A stretch of 32,665 nucleotides of DNA from CAZCAC01 sp964496575. GTDB taxonomy: Bacteria; Planctomycetota; UBA1135; GCA-002686595. This document shows, piece after piece, positions 14,827 to 23,219 of the stretch. The notes under the pieces are model-generated. The model did no database searches and was not told the DNA's origin. It worked only from the letters and a program-made list of their open reading frames with translations. The position numbers and the translations under genes were made by a program. The stretch spans positions 1 to 32,665 of the forward strand of contig CAZCAC010000097.1 in assembly GCA_964496575.1 (NCBI GenBank), in the 5' to 3' direction. Position 1 is the stretch's first letter. Each line of letters starts with the position of its first letter.

Positions 14827-17385
14827 ATGCTACGCATCCTCGAGATCTGGCTCTTCGCGACCCTGCTGCTCGCCCTCCCCTCGCTGGCGAGCCCTCAGCG
14901 GGATCACCTGTTCCCGGTTCACAACGTCGAGTACGGGGACAACTCGAACGACGCGATCTGCACCGACCTGGACCAGGACGGGTTCGCCGATGTGATCGTG
15001 GTCCCGTACAACAACATATCGTGCTGGCTCAACTTCGGACGTCCGGGAGTCGGCTTCGACATGACGGAGATCTACAACGCGAAGTTCATGAGCTGCGTCG
15101 ACGTGGGAGACCTCAACGGTGACCAGATCCCGGATCTGTTCTTCGGCTGTTCGGACTTCGACGGTTACGGAGTGACGCTGGGGCTGGGCAACCGGCAGTT
15201 CTCGAGCTCGGTGCTCACGGGGATAGCGGGATATGCGCAGGACGTTTGCCTCGCCGATCTCGATGCGGACGGTTTCAACGACGCCCTGCTGGCGACGCAG
15301 ACGGGGATGGCCGTCCACGTGCTGCACGGGCTCGGGACGGGCAGTTTCACCCACGTCGGCACTGTTTCTCTCACCGAGGACGCGGGCGCGATCGACGCCG
15401 GGGATCTGAACGGCGACGGGCTGGCCGACCTGGTAGCCGCCAGCCGCCATGGTGGGATCGTCGAGGTCTTCCTGAACGCGGGTGGTCTCGGCTTCACCGC
15501 CGCGGGGAGCCACGTGGTGGGAGACGGGCACGAGGATGTGGAGCTCGTCGACCTCGACGGGGACGGCCTCCTCGACATCGTCTCGCCCGATGGCGTCAGC
15601 GCCACGGTCTCGCTCCTGCTCAGCGACGGCAGTGGCGGCTTTGTATCGGCCGGACAGCACGCGGTCGGGGGAGAGCCTCGCTCGATCGCCAGCGCCGATC
15701 TCGACGAGGACGGTGACGTCGATCTCGTCGTCGCGACCGGCACCCAGGACAACCAGGCCGGTATCGCGCTCCTGGCGGGACTCGGCGCGGCGAACTATGC
15801 CGAGGTGCGGTCGCTCCACTGGGGAAGTACAGCGGTCCGCGTCATGGTCGAGGACTTCAACGAGGATGGAGCGCTGGACATCTTGACCGACAACATCCAG
15901 CGCCCCTACCTGTCCGTGCTCCTCGCCCAGGGACCTGGCGGATTCCACACCCCGACGCAGCTACCGGTGGACTACCCGGTGGCCTTGACCAGCGGCGACT
16001 TCAATGGCGACGGGAAGGCCGACATCTGTACGTCGGTGACGGGGGGGCTCGACGTTCTCCTGGGTGATGGCTCGGGCGGGTTCGCCACGGGTGCGGGCCT
16101 GGCTACCAATCAGGTCTCGCACGTGTATCGGGGCGATTTCAACGTCGACGGAGATCTCGACGTGCTGGCCACCGACTGGCCCTCGAACGTGATCAAGGTG
16201 TATCCCGGTGACGGCCAGGGTGGTTTCGTCGACACCGTTCCGGCGACGGCGGTCGGCTCCGATCCCCAGGGGATCGTGGTGACCGAGTTGAACGGCGATG
16301 GGGCCCCTGACGTGGTCTGCCTCACCGACTCGAACGTCCTCAAGGTGCTGTTCGGAGACGGCACGGGCGGGTTCTCCATCAACCAGACATTTCCGCTCGG
16401 TAGCTGGTCGCGGGCGCTCGACGTCGCGGACATCGACCAGGATGGAGTGCTCGATATCGTCGTCACCGGCTCCGTCGAGGGGAATGTGCTCCTCGGCCAG
16501 GGAGGCGGGTTGTTCGGGGCCCCGACGGTCGCCCCCGGACTCCGACTCGGAAGGGGCATGACCCTCGCTGACCTCGACGGCGATGGGTTCCTCGATGCCG
16601 CGTTCCACGATCTCGACCTCGCCCTCGTCTGCTTCGGACATGGTGACGGTACGTTCGAGCCGCACTTCATCTACGAAAACATCTACAACCAGAACGTCAG
16701 GGAATCGGGAGTCGCCGACCTGGACGGTGATGGGGCGAACGACTTCTTCGTCCTGATAGAGAACTTCAGGGACGAAGGTTCGCTGCGCGTCTACTTCGGA
16801 CCGATCGGCGCGACTCTGCCCGCACCGGTGGCCTACGCGATCGGTCAGTCGGCCATCGACATGGTGGTCGACGACTTCAATGGAGATGGTCGCCTCGACG
16901 TCGGAGCCGCCAGCCTGGCCGACGAGGAGGTTTCCGTGCTGCTCGCCCGCGGAGCGGAGGGGGGCCACGGCAGCCATTGCGTCTCCGCCGCCACTTCGAT
17001 CGGCTGCGTCCCGGCGATCTCCTCCAGCGGCCTGCCGAGCGTGTCGGGCGCGATTCCTTTCCACGTCACCGTCTCACAGGTGGTGAGCAATCAGTTCGGC
17101 TTCTTCATCTACGGCTTCGCGCCCAACGCTCGCCCCTTCGTCCACGGAACCCTGTGCGTGGCGGCGCCTCAAGCCCGGTTCCTGCTCACTTCCTCGGGGG
17201 GATCGGGCCCTCCCATCGACTGCACGGGCAGCTTCGACGTCGACTTCGGCGCGCTGATCACCGGCGGCTCCCTGCCCGGGCTGGACCTGGGGCGGTCGGT
17301 ATTCGCGCAGTTCTGGTTCCGCGATCCGCCCTCGACCTCCGGCGGCGCGACCAGCGACGGGCTGCGTTTCGTCATCGGACCCTGA
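14827..17385 (+). CDS. Large secreted VCBS/FG-GAP calcium-binding repeat protein
   Basis: The ATG at 14827 follows AAGGAG and encodes 852 residues with a signal peptide (cleavage near SLASPQ). Fourteen motifs of the form DxNxDGxxD or DxDxDGxxD (for example DLNGDGLADLVAAS, DLDGDGLLDIV, DFNGDGKADI) are spaced about 45-60 residues apart. These are the calcium loops of an integrin-alpha-like beta-propeller, and probably fold into two propellers. The last about 140 residues form a separate domain, running from CVSAATSIGCVPAIS through IDCTGSFDVDFGALI to FAQFWFRDP and the ending DGLRFVIGP. I recognise it as a C-terminal module of Planctomycetota exported proteins, different from the one at 13187. 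It probably acts at the cell surface. It converges on the gene at 17527 and diverges from 13187. Confidence 0.9.
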   Translation: MLRILEIWLFATLLLALPSLASPQRDHLFPVHNVEYGDNSNDAICTDLDQDGFADVIVVPYNNISCWLNFGRPGVGFDMTEIYNAKFMSCVDVGDLNGDQIPDLFFGCSDFDGYGVTLGLGNRQFSSSVLTGIAGYAQDVCLADLDADGFNDALLATQTGMAVHVLHGLGTGSFTHVGTVSLTEDAGAIDAGDLNGDGLADLVAASRHGGIVEVFLNAGGLGFTAAGSHVVGDGHEDVELVDLDGDGLLDIVSPDGVSATVSLLLSDGSGGFVSAGQHAVGGEPRSIASADLDEDGDVDLVVATGTQDNQAGIALLAGLGAANYAEVRSLHWGSTAVRVMVEDFNEDGALDILTDNIQRPYLSVLLAQGPGGFHTPTQLPVDYPVALTSGDFNGDGKADICTSVTGGLDVLLGDGSGGFATGAGLATNQVSHVYRGDFNVDGDLDVLATDWPSNVIKVYPGDGQGGFVDTVPATAVGSDPQGIVVTELNGDGAPDVVCLTDSNVLKVLFGDGTGGFSINQTFPLGSWSRALDVADIDQDGVLDIVVTGSVEGNVLLGQGGGLFGAPTVAPGLRLGRGMTLADLDGDGFLDAAFHDLDLALVCFGHGDGTFEPHFIYENIYNQNVRESGVADLDGDGANDFFVLIENFRDEGSLRVYFGPIGATLPAPVAYAIGQSAIDMVVDDFNGDGRLDVGAASLADEEVSVLLARGAEGGHGSHCVSAATSIGCVPAISSSGLPSVSGAIPFHVTVSQVVSNQFGFFIYGFAPNARPFVHGTLCVAAPQARFLLTSSGGSGPPIDCTGSFDVDFGALITGGSLPGLDLGRSVFAQFWFRDPPSTSGGATSDGLRFVIGP

Positions 17386-17405
17386 TGCGGAGCCCGATTC
17401 CGCAT
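17385..17405 (+). terminator. Hairpin right after the VCBS stop codon, possible terminator
   Basis: ATGCGGA and TCCGCAT form a perfect 7-bp stem with a 7-base loop, beginning at the last base of the stop codon. There is no T-tract, so Rho-independent termination is uncertain. Confidence 0.3.
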
Positions 17406-17486
17406 GGAGTGTCGGCGCCGGGGTGATTCAGGGTCGTTCCGACGAGGAAGCTCAGCCGGCTTCACCCAAGCCTGACCGGCCGGGGT

Positions 17487-17519
17487 GTGATCGCGATCGA
17501 ATTACCACTAGGCGATCAC
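17487..17519. terminator. Stem-loop between convergent genes, possible terminator
   Basis: GTGATCGC and GCGATCAC form a perfect 8-bp stem around a 17-base loop, 8 bases beyond the stop of the minus-strand gene at 17527. No T-tract is present on either strand. Its position between convergent genes is the main support. Confidence 0.3.
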
Positions 17520-17526
17520 CGCCGCA

Positions 17527-18288
17527 TCAGCGCGCCGTGAAGGCCCCGCCCTCCACCTGGTGCTCGAGGATGATGATCTTCTGCCACATCTTCCTGCTCA
17601 GCCCCGAGGTGAGGCTCTCGATGTCGTCCACGGCGTTGAGCACCGTCGGATCCTCGAAACCCTGGACGTAGAGCGCGGCGATCTTGCTGGTCATCGAGAG
17701 CAGCTCGGCGCAGTAGTCGAGGTACCGCCCCATCTGCCGCGGCGTCATCGCCACCTGTGGAGAGGACTCCGTGCCTTCGAAGGAGATGCTCAGCCGTTCC
17801 GGGTCCTTGGTGAGCTGGTGCATGTCGATCACGTGGCTGATCGCTCGCAGCTCGTGGATCGCCCGCAGGGCCCGGTTCCTCCTCCACCGGGATTCGAAGG
17901 TCCAGAGGAAGAAGAAGAAGGCGGTGAGGAAGGCCACGCTGCCCAGCCCGGGCTCCAGGACCTCGACGAAATCGCGGAGGCCGGTGATCTGCAGGCTGGG
18001 ACCGAGCATGACGAGCTCGTAGACGAGCAGCCCCAGGACGCCGACGATGATCAGCCAGGAGACGACCAGAATGATCCGATTGGGGCGGCGGATCTCGCGG
18101 TTGCGCTGCACTGCGTTCTGGGCGATGCCGACCAGCTCTCCAGCGACGAGGCTGAGGCCTGATTCGGGAAAACGCTCCTTGATCCGGGCCTGGAGCCGCT
18201 CGAGCGTCTTGATGATCTCGGTGCTCTTCAGCGTCCGGTACTTCGAGTCCTTCGCCGGAGGCATCTGCGATTCACTGGAGAGGCTCAT
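17527..18288 (-). CDS. Conserved two-TM membrane protein of unknown function
   Basis: Starting at the ATG at 18288 the protein has 253 residues. A cytoplasmic-type N-terminal region of about 70 residues (KSTEIIKTLERLQARIKERF) precedes two membrane helices (about 72-94 and 112-130, the second with AFLTAFFFFLW). Next comes the segment RAIHELRAISHVIDMHQLTKDPE, and a helical C-terminus follows (YLDYCAELLSMTSKIAALYV, then LSRKMWQKIIILEHQ). I have the impression of a widespread uncharacterised family sharing the HVIDMHQLTKDPE block, but I cannot assign a function. No clear ribosome-binding site precedes the ATG. A perfect 19-bp stem hairpin lies 43 bp upstream, in what would be its leader. Confidence 0.8.
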   Translation of the reverse strand: MSLSSESQMPPAKDSKYRTLKSTEIIKTLERLQARIKERFPESGLSLVAGELVGIAQNAVQRNREIRRPNRIILVVSWLIIVGVLGLLVYELVMLGPSLQITGLRDFVEVLEPGLGSVAFLTAFFFFLWTFESRWRRNRALRAIHELRAISHVIDMHQLTKDPERLSISFEGTESSPQVAMTPRQMGRYLDYCAELLSMTSKIAALYVQGFEDPTVLNAVDDIESLTSGLSRKMWQKIIILEHQVEGGAFTAR

Positions 18289-18294
18289 GGTCAC

Positions 18295-18410
18295 CGGAAG
18301 GTACGGGTTCAGGACAGCTTCCTCCACGATCGCGCCCTGGATTGCCGTCGGAGACGGCAATCCAGGGCGCGAGGGTGATGGTCGCTGTCCTGAAACCGTA
18401 CTCACTGGAA
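18295..18410. repeat. Fold-back inverted repeat with a perfect 19-bp stem
   Basis: 18331-18349 and 18353-18371 are exact reverse complements around a GGA loop. Similarity between the arms continues outward for about 40 more bases, including the block GCTGTCCTGAA(A/C)CCGTAC present in both arms. Read outward, both arms encode related peptides (AIQGARVMVAVLKPY on the plus strand, AIQGAIVEEAVLNPY on the minus strand), so the arms look like two diverged copies of one sequence in opposite orientation. It lies upstream of the gene at 17527. No poly-T follows. It could be a fold-back mobile fragment or a leader hairpin. Confidence 0.75.
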
Positions 18411-18461
18411 CGTCACCTCGACCGCGCCGGTCGTGTTGGAGGCGTTGCCGCACGCAACAGC
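18402..18461 (-). pseudogene. Second orphan 3' end of the secreted C-terminal domain
   Basis: The minus strand reads CGNASNTTGAVEVTFQ followed by a TGA at 18402-18404. This matches the extreme C-terminus of the domain ending proteins such as the one at 13187 (CG...NLSNGFEI). Upstream, recognisable coding sequence ends where the inverted-repeat element at 18461-18559 begins, and a stop is met shortly after. It is about 17 codons of a destroyed gene and is unlikely to be expressed. Confidence 0.55.
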
Positions 18462-18559
18462 AATACGGAACCAGGTTCACTTTCACACACCAACCCCATC
18501 ACGAGGGCGCACCTCCTCCGATGCCGTAGGCGTGTGAAAGTGGACCCGATTCCGTATCG
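18461..18559. repeat. 99-bp REPIN/MITE-like inverted repeat element
   Basis: 18461-18488 and 18532-18559 are reverse complements at 24 of 28 positions, with a 43-base middle. All four mismatches are transitions; in a minus-strand transcript three of them become G-U pairs. Two short inverted arms about 100 bp end to end are the layout of REPINs and small non-autonomous elements mobilised by IS200-like (RAYT) transposases. No such transposase gene is in the window. The right arm ends 50 bp before the sulfatase start. Confidence 0.6.
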
Positions 18560-18608
18560 CGGCCCGGACTCGCGTAAGCTCTGGGGGCTGGAAACCGGGA
18601 CCCCGCGC

Positions 18609-20657
18609 ATGATCCGCTCACTGTTGCCGTGCATCGTGTTCTCGCTGCTGCCGGTCTGCGCGGATGCGCTCGACCCGCCGGAGCGGCCGAACGTCGTGCT
18701 CATCATCGCCGACGACCAGGGCTGGGGCGACTACGGCTTCATGGGACACCCCGACATCCGGATCCCCAACCTGGATCGGCTGGCCGAGCGAAGCCTGGTG
18801 TTCGAGCGCGGTCACGTCACGAGTCCGCTCTGTCGGCCGTCACTCGCCTCGATCGCGACGGGCCTGCACCCGCATCAGCACGGAGTCGTGGCGAACGACG
18901 TCGATCCGGAGCGACGGGCGGAGAGCGACGTGCCCGTCGTGCGCGCGTTCCACCGACACCCGAACCTGATCCGGGAGCTCACCGCCGCGGGCTACCTCAC
19001 TCACCAGTCCGGCAAGTGGTGGGAGGGCTCCTTCGCCGACGGTGGCTTCACCCACGGCCTGACCCACGGCGATCCGAGTCGAGGGGGACGTCACGGCGAC
19101 GAGGGGCTACGGATCGGTCGGGAGGAGATGGAGCCGGTGACGGAGTTCATCGACGCCTCCGTGACGCAGGATCGTCCCTTCTTCCTGTGGTACGCGCCCT
19201 TCCTGCCGCACACCCCGCACGACCCTCCCGCAGACATCCTGGAGAAGTACCGCGCGCCGGGCCGCGCCGAGAACGTGGCGCGTTACTACGCGATGTGCGA
19301 GTGGTTCGACCGCACCTGCGGCGAGCTGCTGGACCACCTGGAGCGACGCGCGCTCCTCGACGACACGCTCGTCGTCTACGTGTGCGACAACGGGTGGGCG
19401 CCGGTCGACCGGGAGGCCGAGAATCCGCCCGGCTGGTGGCCGGCCTTCGCGCCGCGCTCCAAGGGCTCGCCCCACGAGGGCGGCATCCGCACGCCGATCC
19501 TCTTCGCCTGGCCCGGCCACGTGGAGCCCGGGCGCTCGGGTGAGCTCGCCTCGAGCGTCGACCTGATGCCGACGATCCTGCGCGCCTGCGGCGTCGAGCT
19601 CCCGGCGGGTCTGGCCGGCATCGACCTCCTCGACACCGAGGCCCGGGCGCGGCGCGAGGCGATCTTCGGGGCGAGCTACTCGATCCACAACATGGTCCCC
19701 GGCGACCCCGGCGCGACCTTGCAGTACCGCTGGTGCATCGCGGGAGACTGGAAGCTCCTCCTGCGCAGCCTGGGACTCGACACCACGCGGTACCGGACGG
19801 TGCACGAGTGGGACCGGGTACCGGCGCGGCTGTGGAACCTGCGCCTGGACCCGCACGAGAAGGAGAACGTCCTACTCCAGCACCCCGAGGTCGCCGAGGC
19901 ACTGCGCGCGCGGATCGAGGCCTGGCTGCCGGAGCCCGCTCGTGCATCGGAGGTGGCGGAGCGAGGAGACGCGCAGGCCGACACCCCCGCGATGCTGCAG
20001 CTGCCCGGGCTCGAGATCGACTTCGAGCGAGGGGTGGTCGACGTCGAGAGCGTCGTCTGCCTGGACGACGGCCTGCTCGAGCTCGTCGCCTGCACGAAGG
20101 GCACCAAGGAGCACGAGTCGATCGTCGCGATCGAGGCACGACCCATGCACCTGCACACGGCGCTCTTGCTCCTTGGTGCGCAGCCGGGTCACCCTCCCCG
20201 GTTCCAGCGAGCCGACCCCGACTCTCCCTGGATCCACGTTCCGCCGCAGGGCGGGTCGGTCGACGTCCACCTCGTCGTCGAGGAGGCGAAAGGAGGGGAG
20301 CGCGAGCGGCCGATCAGCGACTTCATCGCCCCCGCGGCGACCTCCGACGACCGCCTCTCGACGCACACCTTCCTCTTCGCCGGATCGCTGCTGCAAGATG
20401 TCGACGAGGGGCCTCGCCGGTACCTCAGCGACCACAGCGGCAACGTCGTCTCCCTGGTGAATTTCGGCGACGAGTTGCTCTGCCTCCCCGACGGCCTCGC
20501 GCACGACGCCGGCACGCTCCGCTGGCGCGTCGATTCGACCCGACTCCCCGCCGTGGGGTCGAAGGTGATCCTCCGCCTGCGGCCGCAGGCACCTCGCGAG
20601 GAGAAGGAGGGGGAAGAGCAGAACGAGCCACCGCCGTCGCCGCCGCGAGACGGATGA
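18609..20657 (+). CDS. Sulfatase-fold protein fused to a YdjY-like domain, atypical active site
   Basis: From the ATG at 18609 the product has 682 residues with a signal peptide (MIRSLLPCIVFSLLPVCADA). Residues about 25-430 are an arylsulfatase-type alkaline-phosphatase fold: PNVVLIIADDQGWGDYG (metal Asp35, Asp36), SPLCRPSLASIATG (candidate formylglycine Cys75), GKWW, FLPHTPHDPP, VVYVCDNGW and KGSPHEGGIRTP. The canonical CxPSR is CRPSL here, and the usual GKWH is GKWW. After about residue 450 comes a second module. LEIDFERGVVDVESVVC, HESIVAIEARPMHLHTALLL, VDVHLVVEEAKGG and GNVVSLVNFGDELLCLPDG resemble YdjY-like domains that I know from Planctomycetota. Sulfatases remove sulfate esters, for example from algal polysaccharides. 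Whether this one is active is unclear. The ribosome-binding site is weak. Confidence 0.88.
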   Translation: MIRSLLPCIVFSLLPVCADALDPPERPNVVLIIADDQGWGDYGFMGHPDIRIPNLDRLAERSLVFERGHVTSPLCRPSLASIATGLHPHQHGVVANDVDPERRAESDVPVVRAFHRHPNLIRELTAAGYLTHQSGKWWEGSFADGGFTHGLTHGDPSRGGRHGDEGLRIGREEMEPVTEFIDASVTQDRPFFLWYAPFLPHTPHDPPADILEKYRAPGRAENVARYYAMCEWFDRTCGELLDHLERRALLDDTLVVYVCDNGWAPVDREAENPPGWWPAFAPRSKGSPHEGGIRTPILFAWPGHVEPGRSGELASSVDLMPTILRACGVELPAGLAGIDLLDTEARARREAIFGASYSIHNMVPGDPGATLQYRWCIAGDWKLLLRSLGLDTTRYRTVHEWDRVPARLWNLRLDPHEKENVLLQHPEVAEALRARIEAWLPEPARASEVAERGDAQADTPAMLQLPGLEIDFERGVVDVESVVCLDDGLLELVACTKGTKEHESIVAIEARPMHLHTALLLLGAQPGHPPRFQRADPDSPWIHVPPQGGSVDVHLVVEEAKGGERERPISDFIAPAATSDDRLSTHTFLFAGSLLQDVDEGPRRYLSDHSGNVVSLVNFGDELLCLPDGLAHDAGTLRWRVDSTRLPAVGSKVILRLRPQAPREEKEGEEQNEPPPSPPRDG

Positions 20658-20688
20658 ACTCCACGCCACCCGCGCCGTCGCACCCCCG

Positions 20689-23076
20689 TCAACGCTCGAA
20701 GTACAGCTCCACCTCCCCGAAGCCGACGACCCCCGGTTGGGCGCTGCCGGGCTCGCGCTCGAGGATGCGGATCTCCAGGGAGCGCACCCGGGTCGTCTTG
20801 AAGTCCAGCACCCAGCTGTCGTAGACCCCCTTGGTGATCTCGACGTACTTCGGCTTGCGCTGGTTGTTGATGCCGACCTCGATCCGGGTGGCCCGATCGT
20901 AGTTGCTGGTGGACAGGATCGACGAGTTGGCGTTGCTCAGGACGAGCTTGTTGGCGCGGACAGGCTTGTCGAAGCGGAAGGTCAGCGTCGGTTGCTCGTC
21001 GTCCTTGGCGCTCAGCCAGTTGGTTCCCTGCGCGCCGTCCCAGAGCAGTGCCACGCCCTGCTTGTCGTTCAGCTTCGAGCTGCACTCGGCGGTCACCCCC
21101 TTCCCGGCCAGGAAGTTTCGCGGCTTGGGCTTGGCGGAGGCCTCGATCGCAGTGGGGGTGAACTCATCTCGCACGAAGACCTCTAGCGGCATCGACATCA
21201 TCTCGGCGTCGCTGTTCTCTCCACCTTCGGCGAGGGGGTCCGAGAAGCAGACGAGGACCTCCATCCGGTAGGTCCCCGGTCCGGGGACCTCGTACTTCGT
21301 CGGGAAGCGCTCACCCTTCCACGGCACGGTGGAGTCGACGGGAATCGACTTTATCACCTCGCCGTCGCAGAGGTAGTCGACGCGCCGGATGCGCAGCCCC
21401 GGCTCGGCGCCCTCCCAGGCGTAGTCGCTGATCAGGTCCTCGTGGAAGCCGGTGATCCACATCGTCACGGATCTGGAGCCCTTGGCCAGCCACCTGATGT
21501 CCACGTCGGGACCTTCCGAGATGCGCAGATCATCGGGGAGAGTGAGCATCGGACCGGTCGACGCGCCCCGAGCGGTCGCCTTCGAGAGGAACAGGAGCGC
21601 GAAGGAGGTGTCGGTCGGCTGGTTCCACTTCCCGTGCTCCCCCTGCTGTCGCACGAGGACGTCCGACCCCTCCCAGTACCAGTTCTTGCCGCCGATCCGG
21701 TCCAGGCCGAGGAACGCGCCCACTCGCTCGAGGCCGTAGAGGTAGTACAGGTTCCACTTGCCGGTGCCCTCCACCTTGAACTTCCGGTGGAGGTACTCCA
21801 TCCCCATGCGCATCCCGACACTGCACTCGGCCTTGCTCCGGGCGCTGCCCCGCTCCTCGAGCACCTTCTGGCAGATCGCGAGGACCGAGACCCCCGCGGT
21901 CGTCATGGAGAGGGTCGAGTTCGATTGATTGGCTCGGTACGTGAACCCGGCCATCCGGAGCTGCCCGGTCGTGGAGCGCCCGATGTCGCCATCGACGGCG
22001 ATGATCTGGGGCACGTCCTGGAACCGGAGGGTACCCTCGAGCAGGTTCTCGAAGGTCTCGGTAGGCACCTTCAGGCCCGCGCGCCAGGCGGCGTACAGGC
22101 CCAGCGCGGCGTACTGCGTGTTCGATAGATCGCAGTTATCGGGATAGCCCCACATCCCGGCGTTGGTCCCCTTGCCCCTGATCTGGGTCTCGATCAACCG
22201 ATCGAGGAGCTCCTGCATTGGCCTGCGCAGCCCCTCGTCCGCCAGGGTCTCGTACAGCATCATCGTGACGCCGATCGAGTAGGTCTTGACCGGCGGATTC
22301 TCTCGCAGGTAGCGCAGGCCCATGCGCACCGACGGATCGGTGCGCGGGAGACCGGACTTGACGAGCGCATAGACCGAGAGGGCTGTCTGCCCCGCGCGGT
22401 AGCTCGGCGTGTGGTCCGCCCAGGAGCCGTCCCGCAGCTGCGTGTCCTTCAGGTACCGTACACCTTGCTGGATCGCTGTGTTGATCGCCGGCTGCAGGTG
22501 CTGGAGGCGCTCGGTGGAGACCTCGACCTCCAAGATCGGCTCCGCGGCGATGACAGACTCCCCCGTCGCCAGGTAGTCCACGCGCGGGCGGGGGGCGCGA
22601 AGGCCCTTTCGCTCCAGCACGACCTCGCGGCGACGGCCGAGCAGCTTCAGGGTGAAGTTGTCGAGCTTCCCCTCCTGGCCATCCTGGCGATTCCAGATGG
22701 TGATGCGCTGCACGCCCTGCGCCCGGCCGAGATCGAGCTCCCACCACGGATTCTCGCCGGGAGCGGTGAGGCAAACGGAGGCGTCGTGAATGGTGCCCGA
22801 GGGGTTGCCGTCGTTCGCCCGCCCAGCAGGCGCCTGGGCGTCGGTGCTGCTCTGCGACGCGACCCCGTCGGGAGCGATGTTCCTCCCCTCGCGCCAGACC
22901 TGGACTTCCGCGAGGGAGAGGGTGCGGTTGTTCCCGGGGAGCTCGATCCGCACGTACCGCACGATCTTGGTGTTCGCCCGGCTGGACTTCTGGGGAGTCG
23001 CGGGGGCGGTGGGGGATCCAGCGGGAATCGAGAGCAGGATCGCGAGGACCGGGAGGAAGAGCATCGGGTTGCCCAT
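20689..23076 (-). CDS. Secreted discoidin / alpha-toroid / discoidin protein
   Basis: The ATG at 23076 gives 795 residues with a signal peptide (LFLPVLAILLSIPAGS). Residues about 36-170 form an F5/8C (discoidin or fucolectin-like) galactose-binding fold (VRYVRIELPGNNRTLSLAEV, then SSTDAQAPAGRANDG, then WWELDLGRAQGVQRITIWNR). Residues about 205-510 are an alpha/alpha-toroid of the prenyltransferase/squalene-cyclase superfamily, with repeated helices such as GVRYLKDTQLRDGSWADH, QTALSVYALVKSG and TSFALLFLSKAT. The last about 140 residues form a second discoidin-like domain (LLWDGAQGTNWLSAKDDEQP, DKPVRANKLVLSN). The role is probably binding or processing of polysaccharide outside the cell, but catalysis is not shown. 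It converges on the sulfatase gene, 31 bp apart. Confidence 0.85.
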   Translation of the reverse strand: MGNPMLFLPVLAILLSIPAGSPTAPATPQKSSRANTKIVRYVRIELPGNNRTLSLAEVQVWREGRNIAPDGVASQSSTDAQAPAGRANDGNPSGTIHDASVCLTAPGENPWWELDLGRAQGVQRITIWNRQDGQEGKLDNFTLKLLGRRREVVLERKGLRAPRPRVDYLATGESVIAAEPILEVEVSTERLQHLQPAINTAIQQGVRYLKDTQLRDGSWADHTPSYRAGQTALSVYALVKSGLPRTDPSVRMGLRYLRENPPVKTYSIGVTMMLYETLADEGLRRPMQELLDRLIETQIRGKGTNAGMWGYPDNCDLSNTQYAALGLYAAWRAGLKVPTETFENLLEGTLRFQDVPQIIAVDGDIGRSTTGQLRMAGFTYRANQSNSTLSMTTAGVSVLAICQKVLEERGSARSKAECSVGMRMGMEYLHRKFKVEGTGKWNLYYLYGLERVGAFLGLDRIGGKNWYWEGSDVLVRQQGEHGKWNQPTDTSFALLFLSKATARGASTGPMLTLPDDLRISEGPDVDIRWLAKGSRSVTMWITGFHEDLISDYAWEGAEPGLRIRRVDYLCDGEVIKSIPVDSTVPWKGERFPTKYEVPGPGTYRMEVLVCFSDPLAEGGENSDAEMMSMPLEVFVRDEFTPTAIEASAKPKPRNFLAGKGVTAECSSKLNDKQGVALLWDGAQGTNWLSAKDDEQPTLTFRFDKPVRANKLVLSNANSSILSTSNYDRATRIEVGINNQRKPKYVEITKGVYDSWVLDFKTTRVRSLEIRILEREPGSAQPGVVGFGEVELYFER

Positions 23077-23219
23077 GTCGTGAAAAGCAAGCGCCAGGGG
23101 GAGGTCTCGAATCCCAGTGTAAACGATCTGCCCGGTCCTGTGTCGGGTATTGGGGCTGGAGCGGACGGCAGCTGCCCACCGGATGAAGCCGGCCGACGAC
23201 CGCGAGAAGATCGGGAAGG

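Noticed and set aside
13232..14827. 531-codon plus-strand frame opposite the FG-GAP gene
   Set aside because: Antisense to a well supported exported protein, and its end overlaps the divergent intergenic region.
18342..18608. N-terminal extension of the sulfatase through the repeat region
   Set aside because: The extension encodes the inverted-repeat sequence; the ATG at 18609 starts a proper signal peptide.
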